Shown: piece by piece, positions 7,622 to 10,805 of the stretch
Numbering within the stretch: position 1 is the first letter of the stretch
Layout of the letters: each line of letters begins with the position of its first letter
Assembly: GCA_025999435.1 (NCBI GenBank)
Contig: BNXH01000058.1
Location: 1-10,805, forward strand
Length of the DNA: 10,805 nucleotides
DNA from: Bacteroidia bacterium
GTDB taxonomy: Bacteria; Bacteroidota; Bacteroidia; Bacteroidales; Dysgonomonadaceae
Direction: 5' to 3'
Program-made: the position numbers and the translations under genes
Notes under the pieces: model-generated
The model's input: only the letters and a program-made list of their open reading frames with translations
What the model was told of the DNA's origin: nothing
Databases searched by the model: none

Positions 7622-8779
7622 CTATTTTCTTAAAGCTACCTTAGCTTCTGTAAGCACATCAGCTAATTCATTACAAGCATCCATCGCCGCTTTGGCCTGA
7701 GTTGAAGAATAGTTGGTATCAAACGGATAAGGAATAGCTTCTATTTTGGCTATGGCATTAGCGATAGCATTTATGACCTTAGTATTGAGCTCAGAATGAA
7801 CAATCTTGATATAGTCGCTTACCGATACTCCTCTGGCACTTGCGCTGATTCCGCCGAGATATGCATTTTCAATACTTTTTATATTGTCTATAAAGTCAAC
7901 TTTTGAGTTATAGCTATAAGGCGATTCAAGATAATTAGGATCTTCTCCTGTATGAGGTTTACCTATTTTCATGGTGGCTACTTCATCTGCGATAGTTACA
8001 CATCCCTCTATTATAGCTTCATTCGCATCCAATATCGTTCTATATGTACTTCCTGCTTTTCCTGCATTTATCATATCCGCACCGTAGTATGATTTATTTC
8101 CCATAGTTACCCCCAACTCGAATTCTTCTATTAAGGCTTGTTTCACTGCACTTACATTATCAAGTCCTGCCCAGGCCGCTTCCAGACGGATACATTGATT
8201 ACGAAGGTCACCGGCAACAGCAACAGCATATATCAGTTCATTATTTGTAATCTGGCTAGCGCTTTTCACGTTTCCATTTGCATATAGGATGTATTCTATG
8301 CCGTGAAATCCAAGCAAACTAGGTCCTAATTTTTCTCCTGCCCAAGCTGATCCATCTTCAGAGTCCATACTGGCTAGATAATCATTATTATTGAGCAACG
8401 ATACTAACGCGGTTCTGTCTAACGGCCAAGTATCTATGTGTGGATCAATCCCGAAATCGCCCGCAGCTCCAAAGAGGAATGCTTCACTTAATTCCCAGTA
8501 TTTACGCGTTGCAATCCACTCGTCTGTTGCTTTTTTTACATTTGCATCTGTTTTATTTGCCTTTAGCGCTACCAATGCCTCATATAAATCGATAGTCTCG
8601 TCTGCTAACGATTTATAGGTCGTTATTACCACATTATTTACATACTGAGGGACAGCTTTTTCAAGGATTTCCTGATTTTCGTTACCTGTATTATCTTCAC
8701 CGTCGCTACAAGAGGTAGTCCCGAATACCATCGCTACCACGAAAACTACCAATGGCAGATATTTAAAAAAGATTCTCAT
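7622..8779 (-). CDS. Imelysin-family (peptidase M75-like) lipoprotein, putative iron-binding
   Basis: Envelope lipoprotein of 385 residues. The signal peptide ends in GTTSC, so Cys24 carries the lipid, followed by an acidic tether (SDGEDNTGNENQE). The imelysin signature GxHxxE is present as GFHGIE (157-162), and the family's other conserved stretch FGIDPHIDTWPLD is at 109-121. The rest is mostly alpha-helical in character, with Ala/Ile/Glu-rich segments, in line with the two-helical-bundle fold solved for Bacteroides imelysin-like proteins. Despite the M75 name, peptidase activity is doubtful; the family includes IrpA and the M75 domain of EfeO and is tied to iron uptake, with the His/Glu motif a likely metal site. 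It follows the porin by 32 bp and precedes the di-heme cytochrome, so it is probably the metal-binding component of the system. No promoter of its own is evident. Confidence 0.93.
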   Translation of the reverse strand: MRIFFKYLPLVVFVVAMVFGTTSCSDGEDNTGNENQEILEKAVPQYVNNVVITTYKSLADETIDLYEALVALKANKTDANVKKATDEWIATRKYWELSEAFLFGAAGDFGIDPHIDTWPLDRTALVSLLNNNDYLASMDSEDGSAWAGEKLGPSLLGFHGIEYILYANGNVKSASQITNNELIYAVAVAGDLRNQCIRLEAAWAGLDNVSAVKQALIEEFELGVTMGNKSYYGADMINAGKAGSTYRTILDANEAIIEGCVTIADEVATMKIGKPHTGEDPNYLESPYSYNSKVDFIDNIKSIENAYLGGISASARGVSVSDYIKIVHSELNTKVINAIANAIAKIEAIPYPFDTNYSSTQAKAAMDACNELADVLTEAKVALRK

Positions 8780-8811
8780 ATGATTTTAATTAAAGATTAG
8801 TGTTTTATATA

Positions 8812-10179
8812 TTATTTTGTAAAAAAGCCTGCATATGCAAAGCCAATCGATAGGCTATTCTCATTGTTGTATTGGCTTTTCAGCAGACCAGCCGAATATT
8901 CAGCTTTGAATACAATGTTTTTGATTGGGAAATAATTTATACCTCCCACTATACGTTGACGCCCGCACCACTCGTCATCTTGTATGTTGGTTGCCGTATC
9001 ATACATAGAATCATAATATTCATAGCGGGCAAACACATATAGCTTTTGTTTATCTTTTTGCATTTTTGAGATATGGGCAAAAACATTATATCCTGCTTCA
9101 ACCCCACAGGCAAGAGCGTCAGATGCTACATTCGTACGAGGCGATGGGGATAGTTTAGGTAAACCCTTATTATAACCCGATATAATCTCAGAATCGCCAA
9201 GATGTCCATAATCGAAATATCCACGGGCAATCAGATTATTCGCATTATATTCGAAATCGAATGATCCGATTGTAACAGCGCCTTTAACATTTTTATATTT
9301 ATCTGCCTGCGAAGGCTGCATATTATTCTTAAAACTAAGACCATAATACCCACTTATACCAAGTCGCAAACCGGATATTGAGTAATTATCAATACGCGCA
9401 GCGCCGGCATAAGTATTTGCGATCTTAAATTCATATGGTGATGGAGAACCTCCCTGTATCCAATTCTGGCGGCTAAATAATTCTGAATCAAGCCCGGGTA
9501 AGAACATAGTCTCATAACGCCATTTGCCTATATTTCCCCATAGGCTAATACCTGTCTCATGCCACGTACACGGCATTATGGTGTTTTCACCTTCAGGACG
9601 ATAAACTGTAAAAAACTGAGTCGGAAGGTGATTGCCATTTGTCAATCCCACCGGTACTATAATATGACCTATTCTCAGGTTCAAAGCTTTTGCAAATGTT
9701 TTTTCAATCCAGAACTGTTCCAAAGCGACTTCTCCCCCTCTTTCAACTTCAGTTTCGTATTCTCCCGCTTCCTCGGCTTCCAGCTCTACCGCAGCTTCTG
9801 TTCCACCATGTTCGAATTCAATCTCTGCATTCATTCTCCATCCCTTCCCAAAATCATAACCGACGAAAAATGTGACATGAGGAATATCAAATCGACCATG
9901 GCTTTTAGCATTTTTATATTCATTAGCATGGGAATAGCGATTAATATTATCACTAAAGAAATTACGAGTCATCGCAATTTCTCCATACCCACCTAATTCT
10001 AACCGAGATAAAGCCTTTGTTAACTTCATAACTCTGCTGAAGTCTTCTGTTGATAAAGAATTTTCTTGCTTTTTAGAACGAATAGAATCTTGAGCTTTTA
10101 ACTCCTGAGCGGATAATTCAGTAGAAATAAGGATAAATATAACAAACAACATTGACGAATAGACAATATACGCTCTCAT
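8812..10179 (-). CDS. Outer-membrane porin (phosphate-selective porin O/P-like), first gene of the operon
   Basis: Protein of 455 residues with an export signal (hydrophobic 8-20, cleavage probably after LSAQ at about 25), then a short polar, possibly coiled segment (about 30-58), and then alternating amphipathic strands typical of a 16- to 18-strand beta barrel, such as LELGGYGEIAMTRNFF, HVTFFVGYDFGKGWRMNAEI and KLYVFARYEYYDS, ending in a final strand SLSIGFAYAGFF. It has no TonB box or plug, so it is a diffusion channel rather than a TonB-dependent receptor. Residues 118-155 are remarkable: 14 Glu in 38 positions around EFEHGGTEAAVELEAEEAGE, between two predicted strands, which suggests a cation-attracting loop. 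Such porins are often labelled phosphate- or polyphosphate-selective, but an acidic constriction argues for cations here. The gene leads the operon and has a good Bacteroidetes promoter about 40 bp upstream. Confidence 0.85.
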   Translation of the reverse strand: MRAYIVYSSMLFVIFILISTELSAQELKAQDSIRSKKQENSLSTEDFSRVMKLTKALSRLELGGYGEIAMTRNFFSDNINRYSHANEYKNAKSHGRFDIPHVTFFVGYDFGKGWRMNAEIEFEHGGTEAAVELEAEEAGEYETEVERGGEVALEQFWIEKTFAKALNLRIGHIIVPVGLTNGNHLPTQFFTVYRPEGENTIMPCTWHETGISLWGNIGKWRYETMFLPGLDSELFSRQNWIQGGSPSPYEFKIANTYAGAARIDNYSISGLRLGISGYYGLSFKNNMQPSQADKYKNVKGAVTIGSFDFEYNANNLIARGYFDYGHLGDSEIISGYNKGLPKLSPSPRTNVASDALACGVEAGYNVFAHISKMQKDKQKLYVFARYEYYDSMYDTATNIQDDEWCGRQRIVGGINYFPIKNIVFKAEYSAGLLKSQYNNENSLSIGFAYAGFFTK

Positions 10180-10216
10180 TTCATATTAAATTTTCGTTAA
10201 AAATGTAAAAACTCCA

Positions 10217-10247
10217 CAAAAGTATTACTAAGAGAGAGGCGTATCAA
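10217..10247 (-). promoter_or_regulatory. Bacteroidetes-type promoter of the porin-imelysin-cytochrome operon
   Basis: On the minus strand, TACTTTTG (10224-10217) matches the Bacteroides -7 box TAnnTTTG exactly. TTG at 10247-10245 serves as the -33 box, separated by 20 nt, which is within the usual range. Transcription would start near 10210, leaving a leader of about 30 nt before the ATG at 10179. The 32-bp gap before imelysin and the 4-bp gap before the maturation gene hold no similar box, so the whole operon probably depends on this site. Confidence 0.65.
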
Positions 10248-10604
10248 TACCTAATTGTAAGTATTTATTATAGGTACTATACATAGGTATAGGTATAGAC
10301 TATGATATTATAGATATAAATTATGATTTATTTGAATGAGATAATTGATCTGCTACAAAGTAGGTTTTGAAAACCTGTCGCTTTATAGATCCCTATTTTT
10401 CGGAAATTCTTTCGTTCTCACAAATTAATCTAAGTGAAAATGGCAGGTAATAAAGGGTTGGTAACAGCATATGTTTAATGCTTCCGAATAGGAATATTAA
10501 TAATATATTAAAATTCACTTTATATATTAATTATTTAATTATCAGATATATAATATAATGAAATTTTAATATTCATTTTTTATTCATTTCAACTAATTAT
10601 CTTA
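10248..10604. other. AT-rich intergenic region with possible operator repeats
   Basis: No credible gene lies between the porin start and the IS5-type element. Just upstream of the porin promoter are three copies of ATAGGTA (10270-10276, 10283-10289, 10289-10295). Further on is a dyad at 10362-10376. The stretch 10491-10574 is almost pure A/T with imperfect inverted segments (gaatattaa 10492-10500 and ttaatattc 10566-10574), which could be chance given the composition. The 12-codon frame beginning ATGGCAGG at about 10439 has no support as a gene. Confidence 0.5.
10362..10376. promoter_or_regulatory. Perfect 15-bp dyad, operator-like
   Basis: The sequence aggttttgaaaacct is a perfect 7-bp inverted repeat around a central G. 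It lies about 115 bp upstream of the porin -33 box, in DNA without genes, so it could bind a dimeric regulator acting at a distance, or be part of an older promoter region split off by the neighbouring IS. It does not match any operator I can name with confidence. Confidence 0.4.
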
Positions 10605-10620
10605 GAATCTGTTTGAATTA
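10605..10620. repeat. Terminal inverted repeat of an IS5/IS1031-type element
   Basis: The sequence gaatctgtttgaatta resembles the IS1031-group end (GAGNCTGTTTGAAA). It overlaps the transposase stop codon, as expected for a compact element, and is preceded by TTA (10602-10604), which fits the TNA target duplication of that group. The other end is outside the window, so the boundary remains unproven. Confidence 0.6.
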
Positions 10621-10805
10621 AATTATCCTTGTCAATCTACGAATATTAGCAATACAAACAAAGGCATTCGCATTTTCGGTTTTTCTTTCATAATCTTTAG
10701 AGCACCTCCTATTGTTAAGCGTCCAAGCTATGGTTCTCTCCACAATCCAACGTTTCTCATGGATTTCGACCTTTCCCTTTTTAGCAATGGGTACTTTTGG
10801 TATTT
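10618..10805 (-). CDS. IS5-family (IS1031-type) transposase, C-terminus only
   Basis: The minus-strand frame is open from the window edge to TAA at 10620-10618, giving 61 visible residues. They contain the conserved C-terminal signature of IS5-type DDE transposases: KRWIVERTIAWTLNNRRCSK (residues 17-36 of the visible part), followed by DYERKTENANAFVCIANIRR. In relatives this reads RWxVERTxAWxxxxRRLxxDYER, where the Glu of VER is the last catalytic residue. No frameshift or stop is seen in the visible part, so the element may be intact. The rest of the gene lies beyond the right edge. The element is oriented with its 3' end toward the porin operon. Confidence 0.88.
   Translation of the reverse strand, partial: IPKVPIAKKGKVEIHEKRWIVERTIAWTLNNRRCSKDYERKTENANAFVCIANIRRLTRII

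Noticed and set aside
9559..9996. 145-codon plus-strand frame
   Set aside because: Antisense to the porin barrel; composition and sequence are not protein-like.
10340..10400. tRNA-like pattern around the palindrome
   Set aside because: No cloverleaf can be drawn: acceptor and T-arm pairing are missing.

Overview
The window looks like the chromosome of an anaerobic or microaerophilic Bacteroidales bacterium (Bacteroides, Parabacteroides or Dysgonomonas type; genus not resolvable). The reasons are the AT-rich composition, a hybrid two-component system with a periplasmic propeller sensor and a C-terminal AraC output domain, a Bacteroidetes-type promoter (TTG / TAnnTTTG), lipoprotein signals, and insertion sequences of types common in that order.

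Layout. Positions 1-3602 (+) hold the 3' part of a hybrid two-component system (HTCS) whose N-terminus lies before the window. Positions 3677-4523 (-) hold a dead chimeric insertion-sequence remnant: the N-terminal third of an ISAs1-type transposase runs directly into the C-terminal half of an IS630-type transposase that carries a frameshift and two nonsense codons. Positions 4524-4891 are non-coding and repeat-rich: a near-perfect 18-bp hairpin, then a field of 7-nt periodic repeats enclosed by a 17-nt perfect inverted repeat. Positions 4892-10179 (-) form one four-gene operon. Positions 10180-10604 are AT-rich and non-coding, with the operon promoter at their left side. From 10605 an IS5/IS1031-type element begins, with only the C-terminus of its transposase (-) visible.

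The operon, in transcription order, is an outer-membrane porin with a strikingly Glu-rich segment, an imelysin (peptidase M75-like) lipoprotein, a di-heme c-type cytochrome lipoprotein of the DUF1111 / 'thiol oxidoreductase' family, and a compact ResB-CcsA type cytochrome c maturation protein. Imelysin-like proteins are linked to iron uptake, and imelysin plus DUF1111 pairs recur in other phyla. I infer a self-contained, redox-coupled metal (probably iron) acquisition system: the porin admits the metal, the imelysin lipoprotein binds it, the di-heme protein handles the electrons, and the CcsA-like protein attaches the hemes. The role is inferred from family and context. The dedicated maturation factor placed 4 bp after its presumed client is the most interesting point in the window.

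The HTCS converges on the operon and is separated from it by IS debris, so it probably controls genes upstream of the window rather than the operon.
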